A stretch of DNA of 42,005 nt from Methylomarinum sp964397365 (lineage in GTDB: Bacteria; Pseudomonadota; Gammaproteobacteria; Methylococcales; Methylomonadaceae): the NCBI GenBank assembly GCA_964397365.1, contig CAYNIU010000008.1:1-42005 (forward strand). The letters are read 5' to 3'. A model generated the notes under the pieces. That model saw only the letters and a program-made list of their open reading frames with translations. It was not told where the DNA came from and did not search any database. Numbering within the stretch: the stretch's first letter is position 1; every line of letters starts with the position of its first letter. Positions 26,096-33,906 of this stretch are shown piece after piece. The position numbers and the translations under genes are program-made.

Positions 26096-27997
26096 ATGAT
26101 TCACCACCGTCTGACCTCATACCTTATTATCTCAACTCTTCTGTCGGCCTGCGCTACAATACCGACTCAAAACCAAGCATACCGGGAAGAATCTGCTCAG
26201 GCAAAAATCCTGATGAGTAGCGGTCAACATAAACAAGCGGCTCAATTGTATCAAAATCTGGCTAAAGCTAATCCAGAACAACAAAATCCATTTCGGTTAC
26301 TGGCCGCCGAAGCACTAATCCAGTCAGGTGATAGCGATAAGGCCAAAAAATATGCCGACAGCATCAATTTATCAGCGCTGTCACCAGAACAACGAAATAA
26401 ATTGATTATTGTTTACGCACAAATCAGCCTGAATTATGGCAATGCTGAACAAGCGCTGGAAAAACTCAACAATGTCAATATCTCACAGCTTGGCAATGAA
26501 GACCAGCAAAGCTATTATCGCGCCCTGGCTTTTGCCCATTCTTTAACTGGAAACTTATTAGCCAGCGCAAAAACGCGAATAAAGTTAAGTCATCTCCTGT
26601 CATCTCAGAATCAACGGTATGAAAACTATGCTGCGATTCTGGAAACACTGGGTCTACTGCCTCTAAAAATACTGACTTCCCCTTCTCCTACAGCAACAGC
26701 TTCTCTGGACGGCTGGATGGCGCTTGCCAAGCGACTCAAACAAAACTTAACCCATCCCAGTGAATTCGATAACAATATTAATGAATGGCGACAAAACTTC
26801 CCGAACCACCCGGCAAATTCAACTTTTCTACAAGATTATCTCGCCCTCCCACGACATGCGTTCACGCAACCTGCTGTGATTGCAGTGTTATTGCCTGAAT
26901 CCGGGCCTTTTGAACAGGCTGCGAAAACAATCCGGGAAGGCTTGCTCGCGGCATATTACCAGCAACAGAACTTATCCTCTCAACCCGCAATACGTTTTTA
27001 TGATAGCGCCCAAGACAATCCTGTCTCCCTTTATAACCAAGCTGTTGCCAGTGGCGCAGAACTGATAATCGGCCCACTCAATAAAGAAAATATTGTCCGA
27101 CTGGCCGCAGACAGCGATTTAAACATCCCCGTCCTGGCATTGAACCATGTTGAAAATTTAAGTAAAGCAAACCTGTATCAATTTGGTTTAAGTCCAATTG
27201 ATGACGCCCAACAGATTACTGAAAAAGCTTATCTGGACGGACACCGAAAAGCCTTGCTCTTGACGCCGGCAACCAATCAGGGGAGACGTATTGCCAATTA
27301 TCTAAGCGAATATTGGCAACAAACTAATGGAACATTATTAGAATCACAAAGCTACAACCCAAAGGAACACGACTTTTCCTACCCTATAAAAAACCTGCTA
27401 AATCTGGATGAAAGTCAACAACGATACCAACAATTAAGGCAGCTTCTGAGCAGACGCATTGAATTTGTTCCCAGACGACGCCATGATGTTGATGCCATTT
27501 TTATCAATGCACATCCTTGGGTAGGTCGCTCATTAAACCCTCAATTCCGGTTCTATCACGCAACCAGAATACCCATTTATGCAACAGCCCGGATATACAG
27601 TGGCAGAAAAAACCCCTCTCAGGATATAGATCTTAATAATATTACATTTTGCGATATTCCCTGGTTATTTGCTGATATGTACAAGGGAGAATTAAGCCAG
27701 GAATCTTTACGCAACAGTGGGCAACCGTTTCCCGACAGATACTTACGTCTGTTTGCATTGGGTATTGACGCCTACAACCTTGTCGCTCATTTAAATAATC
27801 TGGATACGATCAAATATCACGGAGCAACCGGCAATCTGTTATTAAATTCGGAAAACCGCATCGTCCGCCAGTTAAATTGTGCAAAATTTACTGCCGGCAT
27901 TCCCGTCAGCAGCGGCTTTCTTGACGCTGCCGCCGAACATTATCAAAGTACAGCCCTAGACACTGATTCTCCCACAGAAAAACAACATGCTGAATAA
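26096..27997 (+). CDS. lpoA: outer-membrane lipoprotein LpoA, activator of penicillin-binding protein
   Basis: LpoA is an outer-membrane lipoprotein that stimulates the PBP1A transpeptidase across the periplasm. The protein has 633 residues. The N-terminus MIHHRLTSYLIISTLLSAC carries a lipobox (LSAC, Cys19). An N-terminal TPR-like helical half follows (SSGQHKQAAQLYQNLAKANP and on, about 40-230). The C-terminal half has a periplasmic-binding-protein type I fold that begins AVIAVLLPESGPFEQAAKTI and includes GAELIIGPLNKENI. The gene order lpoA-yraN-diaA-dolP supports the assignment. There is no close Shine-Dalgarno element; AAGG lies about 12-16 bases upstream. It overlaps yraN by 11 bases. Confidence 0.93.
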   Translation: MIHHRLTSYLIISTLLSACATIPTQNQAYREESAQAKILMSSGQHKQAAQLYQNLAKANPEQQNPFRLLAAEALIQSGDSDKAKKYADSINLSALSPEQRNKLIIVYAQISLNYGNAEQALEKLNNVNISQLGNEDQQSYYRALAFAHSLTGNLLASAKTRIKLSHLLSSQNQRYENYAAILETLGLLPLKILTSPSPTATASLDGWMALAKRLKQNLTHPSEFDNNINEWRQNFPNHPANSTFLQDYLALPRHAFTQPAVIAVLLPESGPFEQAAKTIREGLLAAYYQQQNLSSQPAIRFYDSAQDNPVSLYNQAVASGAELIIGPLNKENIVRLAADSDLNIPVLALNHVENLSKANLYQFGLSPIDDAQQITEKAYLDGHRKALLLTPATNQGRRIANYLSEYWQQTNGTLLESQSYNPKEHDFSYPIKNLLNLDESQQRYQQLRQLLSRRIEFVPRRRHDVDAIFINAHPWVGRSLNPQFRFYHATRIPIYATARIYSGRKNPSQDIDLNNITFCDIPWLFADMYKGELSQESLRNSGQPFPDRYLRLFALGIDAYNLVAHLNNLDTIKYHGATGNLLLNSENRIVRQLNCAKFTAGIPVSSGFLDAAAEHYQSTALDTDSPTEKQHAE

Positions 27998-28346
27998 ATT
28001 TCGCGCCCTGCATTTAACACGTGGAGATATCGCCGAACAACAAGCACTAGACTTCCTGTTAAAGCGGGGATTACAACTGATTTGCAAAAACTATCGCTGT
28101 AAAACAGGTGAGCTGGATCTAGTTATGACTGAGCAACAAATTTTGGTGATTATTGAGGTTCGCTTCCGGCAATCGGATAAGTTCGGCAGTGCGGTGGAAA
28201 CTATTACGCTAAAAAAACAATCCCGTATAATAGCCGCCACCAAACACTATATAATGAACAATAACATTACCTCACAGATCCGTTTTGATGTCATTGCCAT
28301 ATCCGCGAATCAAAAAATAAACTGGATCAAAAATGCCTTTCAGTAG
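27987..28346 (+). CDS. yraN: YraN family protein (UPF0102), predicted nuclease fold
   Basis: A 119-residue protein of the widespread UPF0102 family. The motifs are RGDIAEQQALDFLLKRGLQL, KTGELDLVM (acidic pair) and LVIIEVRFRQSDKFGSAVET, which resemble the PD-(D/E)XK nuclease core. Its role is not established. The start at 27987 overlaps the end of lpoA, so translation is probably coupled. The order lpoA-yraN-diaA-dolP is the same as in E. coli yraM-yraN-yraO-yraP. Confidence 0.93.
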   Translation: MLNKFRALHLTRGDIAEQQALDFLLKRGLQLICKNYRCKTGELDLVMTEQQILVIIEVRFRQSDKFGSAVETITLKKQSRIIAATKHYIMNNNITSQIRFDVIAISANQKINWIKNAFQ

Positions 28347-28422
28347 AGTTCTGGTAGTCCTTGGTTCAACTGAAAGTTAATTCCAGCCGATTTATGTTAA
28401 CCCGTCATTTTTCCAATAGTTT

Positions 28423-29010
28423 ATGAGCCTTCAAGATAGAATTATCAATCATTTCTCGGACAGCATCCAAACTAAACAGGATGCTATGAACAGCTTGTGT
28501 GAACTGATCGAATTTGCCTCTCAGCGCATTGTCGATGCACTGATCAACGATCAAAAAGTACTCACCTGTGGCAATGGTGGCTCCGCAGGCGACGCCCAAC
28601 ACTTTTCCTCTGAAATGCTCAACCGTTTTGAACGCGAAAGACCCGCTTTACCGGCCATTGCTTTAACCACAGATACATCCACCATCACATCCATTGCCAA
28701 TGACTATCATTTTGATGAAGTCTTTGCCAAACAACTCCGTGCATTAGGACAAAGCGGCGATATTTTGTTGATTTACAGCACCAGCGGTAATTCTGCAAAT
28801 ATCGTTAAAGCTGTGCATGTTGCCCATGAAAAAGACATGCCGGTTATTGCGCTAACTGGCAAGGATGGTGGCGTCATAGCCGGAATACTCAATGAATCCG
28901 ACCTGGAAATCAGAGTACCATCCAACTCCACAGCCCGTATTCAGGAAGTTCACCTGCTAATTTCTCATTGTTTGTGCGACCTGATTGATCAACAACTGTT
29001 TGGCGGATGA
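28423..29010 (+). CDS. diaA: SIS-domain protein DiaA (GmhA-like), DnaA-associating factor
   Basis: A 195-residue SIS-domain protein. In E. coli DiaA is a tetramer that binds DnaA and promotes its assembly at oriC; the fold is the same as phosphoheptose isomerase GmhA. Motifs are VLTCGNGGSAGDAQHFSSEM, NDYHFDEVFAKQLRALGQ and ILLIYSTSGNSANIVKAV. The sequence alone does not separate DiaA from GmhA; the place between yraN and dolP argues for DiaA. No strong ribosome binding site is seen before the ATG. Confidence 0.88.
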   Translation: MSLQDRIINHFSDSIQTKQDAMNSLCELIEFASQRIVDALINDQKVLTCGNGGSAGDAQHFSSEMLNRFERERPALPAIALTTDTSTITSIANDYHFDEVFAKQLRALGQSGDILLIYSTSGNSANIVKAVHVAHEKDMPVIALTGKDGGVIAGILNESDLEIRVPSNSTARIQEVHLLISHCLCDLIDQQLFGG

Positions 29011-29011
29011 T

Positions 29012-29590
29012 ATGACTCGGTTTATTTTTTTATTGTTACTTCCCTTTATCACTGCTGGCTGTTCAATATTGGCAGTTGGCGGCGCCGAAGCGACTGGTTT
29101 ATCGTTACTACACGACCGCCGCACCAGCGAAACCTTACTCAACGACGAAGGAATCGAAATCAATGCCGGTATAGAACTCGAATTAAATGACGATATTCGT
29201 GACAACAGTCACTTTAATGTGACCGCCTATAACGGCATGGCATTAATTACCGGTGAGGCAAACACGACCAAACTACGTGATAAAATCATTGATATTGTCA
29301 GAAGGATTCCCGGAGTCAAACTGGTTTACAATGAAATGACCATTGCCGCTCCCAGTTCACTCGCCAGTCGCGCTAATGACACCTTGATAACAACCAAAGT
29401 CAAATCATCTCTTAGTCAAATCAGAAATCTACCGGGGTTTGATGCAACCCGAGTCAAAGTCGTTACCGAAAACGGCATCGTTTATCTAATGGGTTTATTA
29501 CATAGAAATGAAGCCCATGTCGCCACTGAAATGGCCCGCCGGGAAAGTGGTGTTAAACAGGTCGTCAAAGTTTTTGAATATATTGAATAA
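29012..29590 (+). CDS. dolP: outer-membrane lipoprotein with two BON domains (DolP/YraP)
   Basis: DolP is an outer-membrane lipoprotein that supports envelope integrity and the BAM machinery. I use the ATG at 29012 (MTRFIFLLLLPFITAGC), 192 residues, because it gives a signal peptide with a lipobox-like TAGC. Two BON domains follow: ELNDDIRDNSHFNVTAYNGM with ALITGEANTTKLRDKI (about 55-120), and LITTKVKSSLSQIRNLPGFD with VKVVTENGIVYLMGLLHRNE (about 130-190). Its start is one base after the diaA stop, the same operon order as in E. coli. Confidence 0.93.
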   Translation: MTRFIFLLLLPFITAGCSILAVGGAEATGLSLLHDRRTSETLLNDEGIEINAGIELELNDDIRDNSHFNVTAYNGMALITGEANTTKLRDKIIDIVRRIPGVKLVYNEMTIAAPSSLASRANDTLITTKVKSSLSQIRNLPGFDATRVKVVTENGIVYLMGLLHRNEAHVATEMARRESGVKQVVKVFEYIE

Positions 29591-29728
29591 CCTGAATTTA
29601 TTGATCCAGATCACTTTTTATACAGAACGATTGATAACTACAGTAAATTTCCTAATTTTCGTTCACACATCACATTTATTTTCAGATACTATTAAGCGGT
29701 AACCTTCTTAACTGATTGGAGTACAACA

Positions 29729-30034
29729 ATGACTACTATCACAGACCCGGTAATCGGCCGTTGGTACAAAGATGTTGAAAACAATTTAACCTTCAAAGTC
29801 GTTGCTATTGAGGAAAGCGATGATTCAATTGAAGTGCAATATATGAATGGTGATATCAGCGAATATGACAATGACACCTGGTATAACTCCACATTTGATT
29901 ATGTCGAAGCCCCTGAAGACTGGAGCGCCCCATACGATGAACTGGAAACGGATGACCTGGGCTATACCGATCCCGATATTCATAACAACCCGGATCAGGA
30001 TACAATTGACCTTCCTGATTACCAAGATTATTAG
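29729..30034 (+). CDS. DUF6763-like small acidic protein
   Basis: A 101-residue acidic protein, predicted soluble and cytoplasmic. It begins MTTITDPVIGRWYKDVENNL and continues FKVVAIEESDDSIEVQYMNG. The WYxD...F.VVA...D..IEVQY..GD..E.D...W pattern with EDWSAPYDELETDDLGYTD fits what I recall of DUF6763, a family of unknown function in gammaproteobacteria. The family name is from memory and should be checked. GGAG lies about 8 bases before the ATG. The next gene, a P-loop ATPase, starts 12 bases after its stop, so they are likely cotranscribed. Confidence 0.8.
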   Translation: MTTITDPVIGRWYKDVENNLTFKVVAIEESDDSIEVQYMNGDISEYDNDTWYNSTFDYVEAPEDWSAPYDELETDDLGYTDPDIHNNPDQDTIDLPDYQDY

Positions 30035-30046
30035 AGTACCCGTGCA

Positions 30047-30895
30047 ATGAAAATGAGTCCCCGGCAATTTCTGGATTGGGAGTCCAAAAGCATTACCCTT
30101 TTAGCCATGTCTGGCGCCGGCAAAACCACATTGGCCAACAAGCTTCCTAAAGATAAATGGTTTCATTATTCCGGTGACTACCGAATCGGTACAAAATATC
30201 TGGGCGAACCTATCCTGGACAATATTAAACGCCAGGCAATGGACGTCCCTTTCCTGAGAAACCTGTTACTGTCTGACTCTATTTATATTTGTAACAATGT
30301 TACTGTCGACAACCTTGCCCCTGTCTCCAGCTTTCTTGGCAAACTGGGTAACCCGCAACAAGGCGGTTTATCATTAGCCGAATTTAAACGGCGCCAGGCT
30401 TTGCATCATCAGGCGGAAATTGCGGCTATGAACGATGTTCCTGATTTTATCCATAAAGCGGAAGATATTTATGGCTATAAACATTTTATCAATGATGCCG
30501 GCGGTAGCGCTTGTGAATTGGACAGTCCTGAAACTATAGCAAACCTGGCAAAACACACCTTAATTGTTTACATCAAGATTCCGCCCTCACTAGAACAAAC
30601 CATTATCAACCGGGCAAAAACAGACCCCAAACCGCTCTACTATCGCGAAGCATTTCTGGACGAAAACCTGACTGAGTTTATGTGTGAAAAAGGCTACGCC
30701 ACAACAGATCACATTCCTCCTAATGAATTTGTCACCTGGATTTTCCCAAAACTATTCAAATCCCGACTGCCCCGCTATCAGGCAATTGCCGATCAATATG
30801 GCTATACTGTTTCTGCTGACGATGTTGCCAAAGTTGCCAATGAAGAGGATTTTCTGCAATTAATTGCCGCCGCTATCGCTAAACAGCCATCCTAA
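30047..30895 (+). CDS. uncharacterised P-loop kinase-like ATPase, upstream of metA-like gene
   Basis: A 282-residue soluble protein with a Walker A motif, ITLLAMSGAGKTTLANKLP, at about 16-35. It is followed by KWFHYSGDYRIGTKYLGEP. Further conserved-looking pieces are SDSIYICNNVTVDNLAPVSS, YGYKHFINDAGGSACELDSP and TLIVYIKIPPS. The layout (P-loop, HYSxDYRIGT, NDxGGS) resembles small-molecule kinases. It matches uncharacterised 'ATPase' proteins I recall from alpha- and gammaproteobacteria. The substrate is unknown. Its stop is only 10 bases before the ATG of the MetA-like acyltransferase, so a link to homoserine or methionine metabolism is a reasonable inference. A second in-frame ATG at 30053 is an equally possible start. 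Confidence 0.8.
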   Translation: MKMSPRQFLDWESKSITLLAMSGAGKTTLANKLPKDKWFHYSGDYRIGTKYLGEPILDNIKRQAMDVPFLRNLLLSDSIYICNNVTVDNLAPVSSFLGKLGNPQQGGLSLAEFKRRQALHHQAEIAAMNDVPDFIHKAEDIYGYKHFINDAGGSACELDSPETIANLAKHTLIVYIKIPPSLEQTIINRAKTDPKPLYYREAFLDENLTEFMCEKGYATTDHIPPNEFVTWIFPKLFKSRLPRYQAIADQYGYTVSADDVAKVANEEDFLQLIAAAIAKQPS

Positions 30896-30905
30896 AGGTC
30901 AAATC

Positions 30906-31976
30906 ATGCCCCTGGTCGCTCACACAAACTTACCTACCTTCCAGCGTCTTCATGAAGAAGGCGAAGATATTCTCACACCCGAAAGAGCTCGCCATCAAGA
31001 TATTCGTGAGTTACATATTGGTTTACTGAATATCATGCCTGATGCCGCACTTGAAGCCACCGAACGTCAGTTTTTCAGACTGGTCGGCGCCTGCAACCAA
31101 ATCGCCCAGTTTCATGTCCACCCTTTTACTATCAACGGCCTGGAACGAAGTCCCGAAGCACAGAGGCATATTGATAACTATTACACCTCCTTTGAACAAA
31201 TCAAGCGAGAGGGTCTGGATGCACTCATTATCAGTGGCGCCAATGTCACCCATAACCATTTACAGGACGAAGATTTCTGGCGGCCTCTTACTGAGGTGTT
31301 TGCCTGGGCAAAAGAACATGTCACTTCAATTTTATGCTCATGCCTGGCCACACACGCACTCATCCAATATTGCTACGGTCTAGAACGCACCCGACTGCCA
31401 GGCAAACGCTGGGGAGTTTTTTCTCACAAAGTCATTGACAGAACACACCCCCTGGTTGCTGAAATTAATACCCGGTTTGACGTTCCTCACTCCCGCTTTA
31501 ATGAAATCTTTCAGCATGACATGGAAGAGCGCGGTTTAAAAGTCCTGGTTGCCAGCCAGGAAGCAGGCGTACACCTTGCCGTCAGTGAAGATGGTTTCAG
31601 AATTGTCTTCTTCCAGGGACATCCTGAATATGATGACATCAGTTTATTAAAAGAATATAAACGAGAAGTGATGCGGTTTTATCAAGGTGAACGCGACGAT
31701 TATCCACCTTATCCTGAACATTATTTTAACGAAACCATCCGCCATGTATTTGCTGACTACGAGCTACATATCAAAACAGCCAAAAAAACATGCCGCCCCG
31801 CGCCCGCCTTTCCTGAAGATAGCATAATCGAATATCTTGACAATACCTGGCGGGATTCAGCAAAGGCTGTTTTCAACAACTGGTTGGGAAAAATATATCA
31901 GATAACCAATCAGGACAGGCGTTTACCCTTTATGGAAAGTATTGACCCACAAAACCCCTTGGACTTAAATAGATGA
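30906..31976 (+). CDS. metA: homoserine O-acyltransferase, MetA family (divergent clade)
   Basis: MetA-family enzymes acylate homoserine (with succinyl- or acetyl-CoA) in the first committed step of methionine synthesis. I chose the ATG at 30906 (MPLVAHTNLPTF) with AAAGGTC upstream, 356 residues. The catalytic Cys lies in SILCSCLATHAL, the His-Glu pair in FFQGHPEYDD, and the late Arg in EYKREV. Two features depart from E. coli MetA. The segment MPKKIETE, with its active-site Lys, is replaced by MPDAALEATERQF. The Gly/Glu position that sets acyl-CoA choice (GAPLG in E. coli) reads GANVT. The family is clear but the exact acyl donor and even the substrate are uncertain. The P-loop gene lies 10 bases upstream. 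Confidence 0.85.
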   Translation: MPLVAHTNLPTFQRLHEEGEDILTPERARHQDIRELHIGLLNIMPDAALEATERQFFRLVGACNQIAQFHVHPFTINGLERSPEAQRHIDNYYTSFEQIKREGLDALIISGANVTHNHLQDEDFWRPLTEVFAWAKEHVTSILCSCLATHALIQYCYGLERTRLPGKRWGVFSHKVIDRTHPLVAEINTRFDVPHSRFNEIFQHDMEERGLKVLVASQEAGVHLAVSEDGFRIVFFQGHPEYDDISLLKEYKREVMRFYQGERDDYPPYPEHYFNETIRHVFADYELHIKTAKKTCRPAPAFPEDSIIEYLDNTWRDSAKAVFNNWLGKIYQITNQDRRLPFMESIDPQNPLDLNR

Positions 31977-32025
31977 TCATTTACAGATGGCAGTAAAATG
32001 CTCATTCAAGGTTGCCTGAATATTT

Positions 32026-32172
32026 TTACGGTATCTTCTGAAATTTGAGAAAAAGGTTTTTGGTGTCCACTGACCGCTTACATTTTCTCAACAACCGTTG
32101 CATCTCCAAAGTTGGAATTGGCTTGCTGAAAAAATACCCTTGACCAATGCATGAAAAGTATTTCGGAAAGGA
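32026..32172 (-). pseudogene. EAL-domain (c-di-GMP phosphodiesterase) C-terminal remnant
   Basis: The minus-strand frame from 32172 to the TAA at 32026 encodes 48 residues without a start codon. They include FSCIGQGYFFSKPIPTLEMQ and RLLRKC. This is the typical end of an EAL domain (QGYxFSxPxP...LL). A stop codon lies directly upstream in frame (32173-32175) and nothing EAL-like follows further upstream. It is therefore the tail of a lost phosphodiesterase gene. Confidence 0.7.
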
Positions 32173-32321
32173 TTAACAAGAGGATTCATCAATTATAATG
32201 GACATTAAGATCTAATTCGTAAATAATTCCAGGCGCCTTATTCTGAATTAGTCTGACAAAGAATTATGACGACAACCAGAACCACAAGGTTCTGGGCATG
32301 AATATAAAACTAACATTCTCT

Positions 32322-32443
32322 AGGGAAGCGCTGAACAAATCATCCCTGACTTATCAGCACCCACAAAATCAATAGCTTGCAGTCATAGGTTTTGGTGACA
32401 CATCCTTGTGTCGCAGAAATCGCGAATAAATCAGCGTTTGCCT
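32322..32443. repeat. MITE-like element with imperfect terminal inverted repeats
   Basis: The left end AGGGAAGCGCTGA (32322-32334) and the reverse complement of the right end, AGGCAAACGCTGA (32443-32431), agree at 11 of 13 positions. The 96-base interior codes for nothing. GAAGCGCTGA ends resemble those of some insertion sequences, so this may be a deletion derivative. No clean target duplication is seen. Confidence 0.45.
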
Positions 32444-32482
32444 TAGTCAACATACCGTCAGTTTAAATTAAGAACATTACCA

Positions 32483-32977
32483 ATGTATTCAAACACCAGC
32501 AACCCACATAATCACCAGCAGTTTCTGCTGCAAGCCATCCACATCGCCTGTAGAAATGTAACCCATGATAATGGTGGCCCCTACGGTGCTTGTGTTGTGA
32601 AAGACAATAAAATCATAGCCTATAGCGGCAATCGGGTTACCCATAATCTTGACCCCACTGCCCATGCCGAAATTATGGCTATTAGAAGAGCCTGCAAAAT
32701 CCTGAATGATTTCCAGCTCAAAGATTGTATTCTGTACACTAGCTGCGAACCTTGTCCAATGTGCTTAGGGGCAATTTACTGGGCCAGACTTCATAAAGTG
32801 TACTTTGCCTGTAATCGTTTTGATGCGGCGGCCGCCGGTTTTGATGATGATTTTATTTATACCGAAATCGACAAACCACCGCGACAAAGAAATATTGTCA
32901 TGCAGCAACTATCTCTGTCTACAGCCCTAGACCCATTCAGTCTCTGGAAATCTCAAGCTGACAGAACAATTTATTGA
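32483..32977 (+). CDS. guaD: guanine deaminase (GuaD, cytidine-deaminase fold)
   Basis: A 164-residue zinc deaminase very like Bacillus subtilis GuaD, which converts guanine to xanthine in purine salvage. The zinc and catalytic motifs are DPTAHAEIMAIRRACKIL (His and proton-shuttle Glu) and CEPCPMCLGAIYWARL (two Cys). FDDDFIYTEIDKPPRQRNI near the end is typical of GuaD. The sequence separates it from the tRNA deaminase TadA, which lacks this C-terminal segment. The ATG at 32483 has no strong ribosome binding site. It stands alone after the decayed region. Confidence 0.9.
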   Translation: MYSNTSNPHNHQQFLLQAIHIACRNVTHDNGGPYGACVVKDNKIIAYSGNRVTHNLDPTAHAEIMAIRRACKILNDFQLKDCILYTSCEPCPMCLGAIYWARLHKVYFACNRFDAAAAGFDDDFIYTEIDKPPRQRNIVMQQLSLSTALDPFSLWKSQADRTIY

Positions 32978-33224
32978 AAAAGCAAACTCACTGATCCAGC
33001 ACCATTTTTCAAATGCTGGGTTTGCGAATTTATAAGCCATTGAAATATAAAATAATAATCTTTAACTTATCCGACCCTATAAGAATGCTACTGCACTACC
33101 ATACATGAATAACAGCTATCCCTAAATTTATACAGTACGAATAAACACTAACCGCACTAAACAAGCGTTATTTTATACGCACATTTCAATTGTAAATCCG
33201 TTGTCAGACAGACACAATTCAATA

Positions 33225-33683
33225 TTACTTATCTGCTTTTTCTAGCGTCTCTTTCTCGACTTCTGCTTCAGCGGGAACATTTGGCTCAGCAGCAGCTTCT
33301 CTCACTTTCAATAGCCAGCCATCCTTTCCTGTACACCCCCCTTCCTTGGCTTTGGCTCTCACATGAATTCGAGCATATTTACCGATGATTGAAGCTGGCA
33401 TTTTTGCCGTTGCGACAAAAAAGTTCATTTTATCAATGATCTTCAACTGTAACGGTATTTTCCTGGTTTCCGCCTTAATAGTGGTAGGGTCTGCCCAATT
33501 TGAAACATGAAAGGATATTGTTGTTTCCGGATCAACCTCAGACAAATGTTCTGGTTCAAAGGTTCTGAATTTGGGTTTTTTGCAACCATTATCGGATGAA
33601 TTTGTTCCATATGCCAACGCTGTCCCGGCAAACATTGTCATCCCTAGCATTATAGTTATTTGTAAGCTTTTTGTAATTTTCAT
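33225..33683 (-). CDS. secreted protein of unknown function, 152 aa
   Basis: I do not recognise a named family. From the ATG at 33683 the protein has a signal peptide (MKITKSLQITIMLGMTMFAG, then TALA before YGTNSS). GAGG lies 6-7 bases upstream. An ATG at 33695 with GGGAG is the alternative. The mature part has two Cys (DNGCKKP and GGCTGKDG) that could form a disulfide in the periplasm. It has a beta-rich middle (FRTFEPEHLSEVDPETTISF and on), like a small Ig-like or CopC-like sandwich. It ends in an acidic, Ala/Glu-rich tail (about 25 residues). It is divergent from msrP, with 223 bases between them. Confidence 0.75.
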   Translation of the reverse strand: MKITKSLQITIMLGMTMFAGTALAYGTNSSDNGCKKPKFRTFEPEHLSEVDPETTISFHVSNWADPTTIKAETRKIPLQLKIIDKMNFFVATAKMPASIIGKYARIHVRAKAKEGGCTGKDGWLLKVREAAAEPNVPAEAEVEKETLEKADK

Positions 33684-33906
33684 AATCAGCCTCATTAATT
33701 AGTTCTCCCACAAAGAACTTTAATCATTTTTACACAACAATTCAACTTGGAAAAATAAATAATCTTTACTTCATAACCACTTATCTTTTATCAGCATAAA
33801 CCTGTATTATTAATAACGGCAATCATAGCTATTTAGAATTTACCAATGAACTCTTTGAAAAAAACAATGCCCAATTTAAAGCTAATATCAACCTGAATTC
33901 TAAATT

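Larger units (their letters stand above)
31977..32482. other. decayed intergenic region with EAL remnant, hairpins and MITE-like element
   Basis: No intact gene. The left half holds an EAL-domain remnant on the minus strand. A hairpin, CCAGAACC-ACAA-GGTTCTGG, is at 32276-32295, but it lacks a T-run. The right half holds an inverted-repeat element (32322-32443) with an inner GACACA/TGTGTC hairpin. The stretch looks like an old insertion and decay hot spot. Confidence 0.6.

Noticed and set aside
30835..30905. A possible SAM-type riboswitch upstream of metA
   Set aside because: Only 10 bases separate metA from the P-loop gene, and I see no conserved riboswitch core there or before the DUF6763-like gene.
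31023..31383. Open frames on both strands inside the MetA-like gene
   Set aside because: They follow the codon bias of metA and have no start signals.
33001..33030. CCAGCA/TGCTGG hairpin after guaD as a terminator
   Set aside because: A 6-base stem with a large loop and no T-run; too weak to call.
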